DNA from: Palsa-504 sp963744005
Lineage (GTDB): Bacteria; Actinomycetota; Actinomycetes; Streptosporangiales; Streptosporangiaceae
Direction of reading: 5' to 3'
NCBI GenBank assembly: GCA_963744005.1
Contig: CAVURU010000003.1
Coordinates: 3,410,001-3,474,000, forward strand
Length of the DNA: 64,000 nt
Shown: positions 25,604-35,426 of the stretch, piece after piece
Layout: each line of letters opens with the position of its first letter
Numbering within the stretch: position 1 is the first letter of the stretch
Notes under the pieces: model-generated
The model's input: the letters and a program-made list of their open reading frames with translations, nothing else
What the model was told of the DNA's origin: nothing
The model's database searches: none
Position numbers and translations under genes: made by a program

Positions 25604-26299
25604 TCACCCGGCGGGGTGGACCACGACCCGCCGGTTGGGCTCCTCGCCTTCGGACTCGCTGCGCAGTCCGGCCGCGGCCACCGCGTCGTGAACGATCTTC
25701 CGCTCGAACGGCGACATGGCGGCCAGGGCCTTCGGCTCGCCGGTCCGGGCGACCTCCTCGGCGACCGTGCGGCCGTAGTCGGCCAGCTCGGCGCGCCGCC
25801 GGGCCCGGTAGCCGCCGATGTCGAGCATCAGCCGGGCCCGCACGCCGGTCTGCTGGTGGACGGCCAGCCGGGTCAGCTCCTGAAGCGCCTCGAGGACCTC
25901 GCCGTCGCGGCCGATCAGTTCCTGCAGCGTGGCGCCGACCACCGAGACGACGGCCCGGTCGCCCTCGACGTCCATGTCGATGTCACCGTCGAGATCGGCG
26001 ATGTCGAGCAGGCCTTCCACGTAGTCGGCGGCGATGTCGCCCTCGAGCTCGAGATCGTTCATCTGCGGCTTGCTCTCCGCCGCATCCTCGGGGGCCGCAT
26101 CCTCGGGGGCCGCATCCTCGGCGGCCGCATCCTCGGCGGCCGCATCCTCGGGGGCCGCATCCTCGGCGGCCGCATCCTCGGCGGCCGCATCCTCGAGAGC
26201 TGCATCGGGGGCTGCATCGAGGGCTTCGTCACCGGCCGTGACCTCTACGTCCTGGCTCACTGTGTTCTGATCTCCCGCCGTGCTCTGCGTACTGGTCAC
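25604..26299 (-). CDS. jag: KhpB/Jag-type RNA-binding protein with R3H domain and AAEDA repeats
   Basis: The C-terminal half is the Jag arrangement: a KH-like domain with TLQELIGRDGEVLEALQELTRLAVH and an R3H domain around ALAAMSPFERKIVHDAV. The N-terminal 75 residues are an acidic, low-complexity run of about eight five-residue AAEDA/APEDA units, encoded by a 15-bp DNA repeat at about 26076-26205. There is no Jag_N domain. The start is GTG 26299, overlapping the TGA of yidC (GTGA), as in the standard rnpA-yidD-yidC-jag-rsmG operon. It probably binds RNA and affects envelope growth. Confidence 0.9.
   Translation of the reverse strand: MTSTQSTAGDQNTVSQDVEVTAGDEALDAAPDAALEDAAAEDAAAEDAAPEDAAAEDAAAEDAAPEDAAPEDAAESKPQMNDLELEGDIAADYVEGLLDIADLDGDIDMDVEGDRAVVSVVGATLQELIGRDGEVLEALQELTRLAVHQQTGVRARLMLDIGGYRARRRAELADYGRTVAEEVARTGEPKALAAMSPFERKIVHDAVAAAGLRSESEGEEPNRRVVVHPAG
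26076..26205. repeat. 15-bp tandem repeat inside jag
   Basis: About eight head-to-tail copies of a 15-bp unit near GGCCGCATCCTCGGG, differing mainly at the last bases (GGG or GGC). They encode AAEDA or APEDA units, keep frame, and would allow copy-number change without breaking the gene. Confidence 0.85.
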
Positions 26300-27657
26300 C
26301 GCTTGCCGGACCGCTTGCTCTTGGCCTGGCGTACAGGCTGCTGCCGCACCACCTTGGGGGCGGCCACTTCCGGTTCAGGAACCGGCTCCTGCTTCCGGCC
26401 CAGTCGCAGCAGTCCGCGCCGGGCGGCACCATTCTGCCCGCTGGGCGTGGCGGATGCAGCGGCAGCGTCGCCGCGGGCCGAACCGGTCCGGGGGCGGTCC
26501 TGCGGGCTGGTACCGGAGGTGGATTCTTCCGTACTCGGCTGGGCCGCAGCGGCCTTCGCCGGGACATCGGCCGGGTCGGCCTTCGCCGCGCCGTTGGACG
26601 CGCCGGCCTTGGCTGAAGCGGCCTTGACCGGAGCCGCCTTAGCGGCCCCGTTGGCCTGGCGCGGCTTGGGCGTGCCGTTGGCCGAGCTGGGCTTGGCCGC
26701 GCCGCTGGCCTGGCCCGGCTTGGCCGCGCCCGCCTTAGCCGGAGCGGTCCGGGTTCCCGCGGCCTTGGCCCCGTTCGCCGGGCGCCCGGGGCCGGTCCCG
26801 GCCCGGGCCACGCCGGCCGCGGGCCGCGCGGAGCCCTGACCGGTCCGGGCCGGGGAGGCCACGGCGGCTACGGGAGTCGTGTCGGTGTCCCAGTTCCGGA
26901 ACATGATGTGCTGCTGGCCCAGCGTCCACAGGTTGGTCGTCACCCAGTACAGCACCAGCCCGTACTGCCAGTACAGGCCGGTCAGCGAGAAGAACGGGAC
27001 GATGTACATCATGTACTTCTGCGACGCGGCCATCGGGTTGTCCGGGTCGATGGTGCCGGTCTGGGTGAGGCCGCGCTTGGAGGTCTGCCGGACGGTCATG
27101 AACGTGGTGGCCGCGCTGATCGTCACCGTCAGGGCGGCGATGATGGAGGCGGTCACGCCCATGCCCGGGGTGTGCGGGAACAGCAGCTTGTCGTACAGAT
27201 GGACGCCGAAGATGGTGGCCTTCTGGGCACTCTCCAGCACCGGCACCGTGAAGCCGTACTTGGGCGCCTCGCCGGGCTTCCACTCGGCGATCTCCCGCAG
27301 CACGTAGAACAGGGCGAAGAAGATGATCATCTGCGGGATCATCGGCAGGCAGCCCGCGAGCGGGTTGACGCCGTTCTCCTTGTAGAACTTCATCGTCTCT
27401 TCGTTGAGGCGCTGCTTGTCGTTCTTGTACTTCTTGCGCAGCTCAGCCAGGTGCGGCGCGTGCTGGGCCATCTTCCGCTGCGCGTGCACCTGCTTCACGA
27501 ACAGCGGGATGAGGCAGACCCTGATCAGGACGACGAGGATGACGATGGACAGGCCCCAGGCCCACCCGCTGCTCGGCCCGAACAGGGCGCCCAGGACGGC
27601 ATGGAGACGCATGATCACCCATGCCACCAGGTCGGCCAGCGGGTTGAGAATGCTCAC
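26296..27657 (-). CDS. yidC: membrane protein insertase YidC
   Basis: YidC/Oxa1 inserts and folds inner-membrane proteins. The core occupies about residues 5-275, with WGLSIVILVVLIRVCLIPLFVKQ, AHLAELRKKYKNDKQRL, MIPQMIIFFALFYVLR and the late helices YMMYIVPFFSLTGLYWQYGLVLYW. The C-terminal 170 residues are a highly repetitive Ala/Lys/Pro tail (units like GAAKA, GTPKP) ending in a basic cluster suited to ribosome binding. The length of 453 is longer than the usual short actinobacterial form. It overlaps jag and starts 4 bases after yidD. Confidence 0.95.
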   Translation of the reverse strand: MSILNPLADLVAWVIMRLHAVLGALFGPSSGWAWGLSIVILVVLIRVCLIPLFVKQVHAQRKMAQHAPHLAELRKKYKNDKQRLNEETMKFYKENGVNPLAGCLPMIPQMIIFFALFYVLREIAEWKPGEAPKYGFTVPVLESAQKATIFGVHLYDKLLFPHTPGMGVTASIIAALTVTISAATTFMTVRQTSKRGLTQTGTIDPDNPMAASQKYMMYIVPFFSLTGLYWQYGLVLYWVTTNLWTLGQQHIMFRNWDTDTTPVAAVASPARTGQGSARPAAGVARAGTGPGRPANGAKAAGTRTAPAKAGAAKPGQASGAAKPSSANGTPKPRQANGAAKAAPVKAASAKAGASNGAAKADPADVPAKAAAAQPSTEESTSGTSPQDRPRTGSARGDAAAASATPSGQNGAARRGLLRLGRKQEPVPEPEVAAPKVVRQQPVRQAKSKRSGKR

Positions 27658-27660
27658 CAG

Positions 27661-27957
27661 TCAGCTCCTCGCGGGCTTGGCGGGCGGCACCGGGTCGTAA
27701 CCGCCGGGATGAAACGGATGGCACCGGGCGATCCGCCGGGCGGCGAGCCACAGCCCGCGTACCGCGCCGTGCTCGGCCAGGGCGTCGAAGGCGTACTCAC
27801 TGCACGAAGGGGCGAACCGGCACCGCGGTCCCAGCAGCGGGCTGATGAACCGACGGTAACCCGCGATGGGCATCATGAGCAGCCGGGCCGGCACCGTCAC
27901 GGTGCGGGTGTTGCCGTCCTGTGTGCTTGTCTGTGGCATTACCGACGTGCGCCCCAA
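27661..27957 (-). CDS. yidD: membrane protein insertion efficiency factor YidD
   Basis: The small protein has the family core ISPLLGPRCRFAPSCSEYAFDAL and ARRIARCHPFHPGGYDPVP, with the conserved cysteines. The open frame allows 98 residues from 27957, but the family normally begins just before MPIAGYRRFISP. The real start is probably GTG 27900, GTG 27894 or ATG 27879/27876. The upstream part overlaps the 3' end of the rnpA frame. It sits directly before yidC as usual. Confidence 0.88.
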   Translation of the reverse strand: MGRTSVMPQTSTQDGNTRTVTVPARLLMMPIAGYRRFISPLLGPRCRFAPSCSEYAFDALAEHGAVRGLWLAARRIARCHPFHPGGYDPVPPAKPARS

Positions 27958-28282
27958 CCTGCCGCCGCAGCAACCTGCTGATCACCGAGTCCAGATCTGC
28001 GATGAGATCCGGCTGGCTTGCGTGCGCGGCCGCGGCGTTCGCGCGCACCACAAGAAGGCTACCGTCCGGCAGCGACTGAAGGTACCCGCGCATAAGCGCG
28101 CGGAGCCGCCGCTTGACGCGGTTCCTGGTCACTGCCGAGCCGACGGCCCGGCTTACCACGAATCCTACCCGGGCCGGCTCGGCCTCCTGGCTGGGCTGGA
28201 CGAGCAGGTGGCCGACCAGGCAGGGACGGCCTGCGCGAGATCCGGTGCGCACGACCAGCGCGAACTCCGCGCTGTGGCGCAT
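27797..28282 (-). CDS. rnpA: ribonuclease P protein component, unusual ends
   Basis: The RnpA signature RVGFVVSRAVGSAVTRNRVKRRLRALMR is present, so this is the protein subunit of RNase P that matures tRNA 5' ends. Two things are odd. First, the usual beginning (LPPQ before the RxxxEF stretch) lies upstream of ATG 28282 and has only CTG 28306 or ATT 28303 as in-frame starts. Those codons overlap the rpmH stop. Second, no stop occurs after the normal end (ISRLLRR), so the frame runs on for about 55 further residues into yidD. The total is 161 residues where about 120 is typical. Confidence 0.87.
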   Translation of the reverse strand: MRHSAEFALVVRTGSRAGRPCLVGHLLVQPSQEAEPARVGFVVSRAVGSAVTRNRVKRRLRALMRGYLQSLPDGSLLVVRANAAAAHASQPDLIADLDSVISRLLRRQVGAHVGNATDKHTGRQHPHRDGAGPAAHDAHRGLPSVHQPAAGTAVPVRPFVQ

Positions 28283-28302
28283 CCGCGCCTGCGGCGGGAG
28301 AA

Positions 28303-28440
28303 TCAGGCGCTCAGCCGGGCGCGGCCCTTTTGCCGGCGCGCGGCCAGCACGGCCCGGCCCGCCCGGGTGCGCATGCGCAGCCGGAAACCATGCGTCTTCG
28401 CCCGGCGCCGATTATTCGGCTGGAACGTGCGCTTACTCAC
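28303..28440 (-). CDS. rpmH: 50S ribosomal protein L34
   Basis: This 45-residue protein is nearly all basic: SKRTFQPNNRRRAKTHGFR, then LRMRTRAGRAVLAARRQKGR and LSA. It is canonical bL34. It starts at GTG 28440 and ends at TGA 28303-28305. Its stop overlaps the possible non-canonical start of rnpA. It is transcribed away from dnaA, the standard arrangement at the actinobacterial origin. Confidence 0.97.
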   Translation of the reverse strand: MSKRTFQPNNRRRAKTHGFRLRMRTRAGRAVLAARRQKGRARLSA

Positions 28441-28695
28441 TGGAGCTCCAGAATGGATTCATCGATGATGGGCGTGCTCGACCTACACGCGTACCGCCCA
28501 GGGATTCGACCCAGGCTACCATCTAGAACCCCGGCGTTTGCCCCGCAGGCCAAGCCGCTGCGGCTTAGGCTGTGGAAAAGCTCGGCGGCCCCGGTCACGG
28601 TGTGCTGCTGAGAAGCCACGTGCACAACATGTGGATAGTTCTGTGGATCGTGAGTGCCGCGCTCGCGGCAGCGGGGATGCGAGGGGAGCGCGCAG
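28441..28695. promoter_or_regulatory. rpmH-dnaA divergent intergenic region with DnaA-box-like sites
   Basis: This 255-bp gap carries the divergent promoters of rpmH and dnaA. TGTGGAAAA (28571-28579), TGTGGATAG (28630-28638) and TGTGGATCG (28642-28650) resemble the reverse complement of the DnaA box TTATCCACA, all in the same orientation just before dnaA. They suggest DnaA autoregulation. GAGGGGAG at 28681-28688 is the dnaA ribosome site. Confidence 0.65.
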
Positions 28696-30228
28696 GTGGC
28701 TGATTCAGACCTGGCGGAAGTATGGGCACGATCCCTTGACGGACTCGCCGACCTGCAGATCCAGCCTCATCAGCGGGCCTGGCTGAAACTTACCCGGCCG
28801 CTCGGGCTGGTGGAGAACACCGCGCTGATCGCCACGCCGAACGAGTTCGTCAAGGAGCAGCTGGAGACCCGGCTCCGCCCGCTGGTCACCCAGGCGCTGT
28901 CCCAGGAACTCGGCCGTGACATCCAGCTGGCCGTCACGGTGGACCCGGCGCCGCCGCTCGGGACGCCGCCGGCCGCGCCGGTCAGCGAGCGGGGCGACGA
29001 GGCGGCCGCGACGAGGCCGCAGGGCCCGGCCGGGCTGGCCGACGACAACGGCCCCCGGGGCCCCGTAGGCCCCGTAGGCCCCGAACCGCCCGAGCGGCCG
29101 GCCCCGGAGCCGACTGGCCGCGACGCGGCGGCGCACGCTGATCCGGGGCCCCCGGCTGAGACCGGGCCGGCCGGGCCCACCCGGCTGGGCGGCGCCCGGC
29201 TGAACTCCAAGTACACCTTCGAGACCTTCGTCATCGGGTCGAGCAACCGGTTCGCGCACGCGGCCGCGGTGGCCGTGGCCGAAGCGCAGGCCAAGGCCTA
29301 TAACCCGCTGTTCGTCTACGGAGACTCCGGGCTGGGCAAGACGCACCTGCTGCACGCGATCGGGCACTACGCGCAGACCTTGTACTCCGGGCTCAAGGTG
29401 CGGTACGTCAGCTCCGAGGAGTTCACCAACGACTTCATCAACATGATCCGGGACGGGAAGCAGGACGGCTTCCGGCGCCGGTACCGCGACGTGGACGTGC
29501 TCCTGGTCGATGACATCCAGTTCCTGGAGAACAAGGAAGGCACCCAGGAGGAGTTCTTCCACACCTTCAACACCCTGCACAACGCCAGCAAGCAGATCGT
29601 CATCTCCAGTGACCGGCCGCCCAAGCGGCTGGTCACGCTGGAAGACCGGCTCCGCAGCCGGTTCGAGTGGGGGCTGCTCACCGACGTGCAGCCGCCCGAG
29701 CTGGAGACGCGCATCGCCATCCTGCGCCGCAAGGCGATCCAGGAGGGCCTCAACGCGCCGCCCGAGGTACTGGAGTACATCGCCTCCCGGATCTCGACCA
29801 ACATCCGGGAGCTGGAAGGCGCGCTGATCCGGGTCACGGCGTTCGCCAGCCTGAACCGCCAGTCGGTCGATCTGCAGCTGGCCGAGATCGTGCTCAAGGA
29901 CCTCATCCCCGAGGCGGCCGGCCCGCAGATCACGGCGGCCACGATCATGGGCCAGACGGCCTCCTACTTCGGCCTGTCGATCGAGGACCTGTGCGGGACG
30001 TCCCGGTCCCGGGTCCTGGTCACCGCCCGGCACATCGCGATGTACCTGTGCCGTGAGCTCACCGACCTGTCGCTGCCGAAGATCGGCCAGCAGTTCGGCG
30101 GCCGCGACCACACCACCGTCATCAACGCGGACCGGAAGATCCGCTCGCTGATGGCCGAGCGGCGGTCCATCTACACCCAGGTCACCGAGCTCACCAACCG
30201 CATCAAGCAGCAGGCGCGGGCCGGTTAA
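28696..30228 (+). CDS. dnaA: chromosomal replication initiator DnaA
   Basis: DnaA melts the origin and loads helicase. The 510 residues comprise domain I (about 1-90), a Pro/Gly/Asp-rich linker (about 90-170), an AAA+ domain with Walker A GDSGLGKTHLLHA (from residue 209) and Walker B VLLVDDIQF, sensor regions SSDRPPKRL and LRSRFEWGL, and a C-terminal DNA-binding domain with GGRDHTTVINADRKI. GTG 28696 was chosen over the upstream ATG 28654 because of the well-spaced GAGGGGAG. It lies between two DnaA-box-bearing gaps. Confidence 0.97.
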   Translation: MADSDLAEVWARSLDGLADLQIQPHQRAWLKLTRPLGLVENTALIATPNEFVKEQLETRLRPLVTQALSQELGRDIQLAVTVDPAPPLGTPPAAPVSERGDEAAATRPQGPAGLADDNGPRGPVGPVGPEPPERPAPEPTGRDAAAHADPGPPAETGPAGPTRLGGARLNSKYTFETFVIGSSNRFAHAAAVAVAEAQAKAYNPLFVYGDSGLGKTHLLHAIGHYAQTLYSGLKVRYVSSEEFTNDFINMIRDGKQDGFRRRYRDVDVLLVDDIQFLENKEGTQEEFFHTFNTLHNASKQIVISSDRPPKRLVTLEDRLRSRFEWGLLTDVQPPELETRIAILRRKAIQEGLNAPPEVLEYIASRISTNIRELEGALIRVTAFASLNRQSVDLQLAEIVLKDLIPEAAGPQITAATIMGQTASYFGLSIEDLCGTSRSRVLVTARHIAMYLCRELTDLSLPKIGQQFGGRDHTTVINADRKIRSLMAERRSIYTQVTELTNRIKQQARAG

Positions 30229-30509
30229 TAAGGCAATAAAGGCCCGCCGACGTGGAAGACACAGTTTGTGGACAACATTGTGGAAGAGTTTCGGATAACC
30301 AGGGGACAACCAGTGGCCAGCGCGTGGACCGCCGGCCGGGCCGCACAGCGAAGCTGCTGGCGTCCCCCGCCGCCGAACACCCCCTGTGCGTTCCGGCAAG
30401 CCCGCTGGGCTGCGGGAAAGCCGGTTCTCCCCAGAGTCCACCGCACCTATGACTACGACGAATCTCTTTCCATGAAAAGAAGAACAACAGTAAGTAGGAG
30501 GCCGTTTCC
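30229..30509. other. candidate oriC (dnaA-dnaN intergenic region)
   Basis: The 281-bp gap holds one exact actinobacterial DnaA box in reverse orientation (TGTGGACAA, 30267-30275). Weaker forms lie nearby: TGTGGAAGA (30279-30287) and AGGGGACAA (30301-30309). An A/T-richer stretch with CTTTCCATGAAAAGAAGAA lies at about 30460-30500, just before dnaN. Placement is that of oriC in actinobacteria, but the box count visible by eye is low. GTAGGAGG upstream of 30510 is the dnaN ribosome site. Confidence 0.7.
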
Positions 30510-31613
30510 GTGAAGCTCCAAGTTGAGCGCGATCAGCTGGCGGAAGCCGTAGCCTGGACCGCGCGGGCGCTGCCGACCCGGCCTACTGCCCCGGTGCTGG
30601 CTGGGATGCGGCTGCACGCAGGATCCGAGCTCACCCTGTCGACCTTCGACTACGAGGTCTCGGCGCAGGCCACCGTCCCGGTCATCACCGACGAGGAAGG
30701 CACGGTGCTGGTCTCCGGGCGGCTGCTGGCCGAGATCGTCAGGTCCCTGCCGGCCCGGCCGGTCGAGCTGGTCACCGACGGGAACCGGGCCACCCTCAAG
30801 TGCGGCAGCGCGACCTTCACCCTGGTCCTGCTGCCCGAAGAGGAGTACCCCACCCTGCCGGAGATGCCGCCGCTGGCCGGCTCGGTGGGCAGCGACGCCC
30901 TGGCCACCGCCATCGGCCAGGTGGCCACCGCGGCGGGCCGGGACGACACCCTGCCCGCGCTGACCGGGATCAGGATCGAGATCGACGGCGACACGCTGAC
31001 CCTGGTGGCCACCGACCGGTACCGGCTGGCCGTCCGCGAGCTGCGCTGGTCTCCGGCCCGGTCGGACCTGTCCACGGCGGTGCTGGTCCCGGCGCGCGTC
31101 CTGGGCGACACCGCGCGGTCGCTCACCGGCGGCGCTGAGGTGTCCATCTCCCTGGGCGGGGAGAGCCTGATCGGCTTCACCGGGGCCGGCCGCCAGACCA
31201 CCGCCCGGCTGCTGTCCGGCGAGTACCCGAAGTACTCCTCACTGCTGCCGAGTGAGTTCAGCGCGACGGCGGAACTGGCCGCCGACACGTTCGCCGAGGC
31301 GGTCAAGCGGGTCGCGCTGGTCGCCGAGCGGAACACCCCGGTGCGGCTGGCCTTCAGCGCGGGCCAGCTCGTCCTGGAGGCGGGCGCGTCGGAGGAGGCG
31401 CAGGCGACCGAGGTGCTGGAGGCCAGCTTCGACGGCGAGGACCTGCAGATCGCCTTCAACCCGCAGTACCTGCTGGACGGGATCGGGGCGATCGGGTCCG
31501 ACACCGCGCGGATCTCGTTCACCTCGCCGACCAAGCCGGCCGTCATCACCGGCAAGACGACCAGCGACCCGGACTACCGGTACGTGCTCATGCCGATCCG
31601 CAGCGGGGTGTAG
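30510..31613 (+). CDS. dnaN: DNA polymerase III subunit beta (sliding clamp)
   Basis: The 367-residue clamp has the expected three repeated domains. It begins MKLQVERDQLAEAVAWTARALPTRP and ends DPDYRYVLMPIRSG, with VATDRYRLAVRE in the middle domain. It tethers DNA polymerase to the template and binds many repair proteins. It starts at GTG 30510 with a good AGGAGG site, follows the candidate oriC and precedes recF by 28 bases. The gnd gene found between dnaN and recF in some relatives is not here. Confidence 0.97.
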   Translation: MKLQVERDQLAEAVAWTARALPTRPTAPVLAGMRLHAGSELTLSTFDYEVSAQATVPVITDEEGTVLVSGRLLAEIVRSLPARPVELVTDGNRATLKCGSATFTLVLLPEEEYPTLPEMPPLAGSVGSDALATAIGQVATAAGRDDTLPALTGIRIEIDGDTLTLVATDRYRLAVRELRWSPARSDLSTAVLVPARVLGDTARSLTGGAEVSISLGGESLIGFTGAGRQTTARLLSGEYPKYSSLLPSEFSATAELAADTFAEAVKRVALVAERNTPVRLAFSAGQLVLEAGASEEAQATEVLEASFDGEDLQIAFNPQYLLDGIGAIGSDTARISFTSPTKPAVITGKTTSDPDYRYVLMPIRSGV

Positions 31614-31641
31614 GGGACGGGGAGGCCGTAGTCTGCGTCTT

Positions 31642-32817
31642 GTGCACCTGACCCGGCTGGCGCTGACGGACTTCCGGTCCTATCCGGACGTCAGCCTTGA
31701 GCTGGCCCCCGGGGTGACCACGTTCTGCGGGCCGAACGGGCAGGGCAAGACCAACCTGGTCGAGGCGATCGGCTACCTGGCCACGCTGGGCAGCCACCGG
31801 GTGGCCACCGACGCCCCGATGATCCGGCAGGGAGCCGGGCGCGCCGTGCTCCGGGCCGCGGTGGCCGCGGCCGACGGCAGCTCGCTGATCGAGCTCGAGC
31901 TCAACCCGGGCCGCGCCAACCGGGTCCGGCTCAACCGGGGCGCGCTGCCCCGGCCGCGGGACATCCTCGGCACCCTGCGCACGGTGCTGTTCGCCCCGGA
32001 GGACCTGGCGCTGGTCAAGGGAGACCCGGGTGAGCGCCGCCGGTTCCTCGATGAACTCCTGGTGGCGACCGCGCCGCGGTACGCAGCGGTGCGCGCCGAC
32101 TATGAGCGGGTGGTGCGCCAGCGCACGGCCCTGCTCAAGTCGGCGGGCGGCCGCGGCCACCTGCGCGGCCCGGCCCGCGAGTCGATGACGGCCACGCTGG
32201 ACACCTGGGACGCGCAGCTGGCCCGAGCGGGCGCGCCGCTGCTGGCGGGCCGGATGCGCCTGGTGGAGGCGCTGCGGCCGCATATCTCCGCGGCCTACGA
32301 AGCCGTTTCCGGCGGTCAGGCCGGCGACGTGACCGGAATTAATTACCGCTGCTCAGCGTTGAATACTGACGATGGTTTCGACGATTCAGGTCCGGTCCTG
32401 CCGTCCGCGCCGGAGACGGCCCTGCTCGAGAAGGCGCTGCTGACGGCGCTCGGCGCCGTGCGGGCCAACGAGCTCGACCGGGGCGTCTGCCTGGTCGGTC
32501 CGCACCGCGACGAGCTGGAGCTGACCATCGGCGCGCTGCCCGCCCGGGGTTACGCCAGCCATGGCGAGTCCTGGTCGCTGGCGCTGGCGCTGCGGCTGGC
32601 CAGCTTCACCTTGCTGCGGCAGGGCCACGAGGACCCGGTGCTGATCCTGGACGACGTGTTCGCGGAACTGGACGCGGGCCGCCGGGACCGGCTGGCCGGG
32701 CTGATCGCGGACGCCGAGCAGGTGCTGATCACCGCCGCGGTGGCCGCGGACGTCCCGGCCGTGCTGGCCGGCACGCGATTCGACGTACGGGCCGGAGAGA
32801 TCGCCCGTGCCGGCTGA
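31642..32817 (+). CDS. recF: DNA replication and repair protein RecF
   Basis: This SMC-like ATPase loads RecA at gaps. Its 391 residues show LTRLALTDFRSYPDVSLEL, Walker A CGPNGQGKTNLVEAIGYLA, FAPEDLALVKGDPGERRRFLDELL, signature SHGESWSLALALRLA and Walker B LILDDVFAELDAGRRDRL. The start is GTG 31642, 28 bases after dnaN. The 3' end overlaps the next gene by 11 bases, so expression is coupled. A short stretch at 32330-32390 (INYRCSALNTDDGFD) is less GC-rich than its surroundings. Confidence 0.96.
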   Translation: MHLTRLALTDFRSYPDVSLELAPGVTTFCGPNGQGKTNLVEAIGYLATLGSHRVATDAPMIRQGAGRAVLRAAVAAADGSSLIELELNPGRANRVRLNRGALPRPRDILGTLRTVLFAPEDLALVKGDPGERRRFLDELLVATAPRYAAVRADYERVVRQRTALLKSAGGRGHLRGPARESMTATLDTWDAQLARAGAPLLAGRMRLVEALRPHISAAYEAVSGGQAGDVTGINYRCSALNTDDGFDDSGPVLPSAPETALLEKALLTALGAVRANELDRGVCLVGPHRDELELTIGALPARGYASHGESWSLALALRLASFTLLRQGHEDPVLILDDVFAELDAGRRDRLAGLIADAEQVLITAAVAADVPAVLAGTRFDVRAGEIARAG

Positions 32818-33334
32818 CCAGCCCGGTGAACGGCCGGGTGACCGGGTCCGGCAGGCGGTCGAGGCGCTGGCCGAAGCCAAGGCGGACGCGCGGGCCCGGG
32901 GCGACCTGCCGGCCGGCCTGCGGGCGCAGCCGCCGAAGCCGGGCCAGGCGGCCAGCCCCGACCGGGCCCGGTCGCGCCGGGAGGATCCGCAGCGGCTCGA
33001 GCACGCTATCGGCGGCCTGCTGGATGATCAGGGCTGGCAGCAGCGGGCCGCGATCGGATCGGTCTTCGGCCGGTGGCCGGAGATCGTCGGGCCGGACCTG
33101 GCCGCGCACACCAAGCCCGACAGCTTCGCGGACGGCGAGCTGACCGTGACGGCCGACTCGACGGCCTGGGCGACGCAGGTCCGGCTGCTGAGCCCGCAAC
33201 TGGTGCAGCGGCTGAACGCCGAGCTCGGGGACGGGACGGTCGTCCGGGTCCGGGTCCGCGGCCCGGCTCCGCCGCGGCAGCGCGGCGGGTGGCGGGTCCC
33301 CGGCGGGCGGGGCCCGCGCGACACGTACGGCTAG
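32807..33334 (+). CDS. dciA: DciA/DUF721 helicase-loading factor
   Basis: The DUF721 core is IGSVFGRWPEIVGPDLAAHTKPDSF and LTVTADSTAWATQVRLLSPQLV (about residues 85-140). A disordered, basic and Pro-rich N-terminus precedes it and a basic Arg/Gly tail follows. DciA proteins interact with the replicative helicase in bacteria lacking DnaC. The gene overlaps recF and precedes gyrB, its standard position in actinobacteria. Length 175 is normal. Confidence 0.9.
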   Translation: MPADQPGERPGDRVRQAVEALAEAKADARARGDLPAGLRAQPPKPGQAASPDRARSRREDPQRLEHAIGGLLDDQGWQQRAAIGSVFGRWPEIVGPDLAAHTKPDSFADGELTVTADSTAWATQVRLLSPQLVQRLNAELGDGTVVRVRVRGPAPPRQRGGWRVPGGRGPRDTYG

Positions 33335-33433
33335 GGGCCAAGAGACCCTGACTGCCGGTGCTCGCAGGTAAAATGTACGTAGCGCAAGGATGGCCGCATC
33401 GGTGCGGAGCGGGCTGCGCGCGTCAGAAGCAGG

Positions 33434-35380
<1,947 letters not shown>

Positions 35381-35426
35381 TCCGCGAGTGCCCGCCGGGG
35401 TCCGCGGCTTAGTTAAGGATTACGAA

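Noticed and set aside
26076..26205. Tandem repeats as a CRISPR array
   Set aside because: The units are 15 bp, directly adjacent without spacers, and are part of an open reading frame.
28705..30441. 578-codon leftward frame over dnaA
   Set aside because: It mirrors dnaA and runs through the candidate oriC with no known domain.
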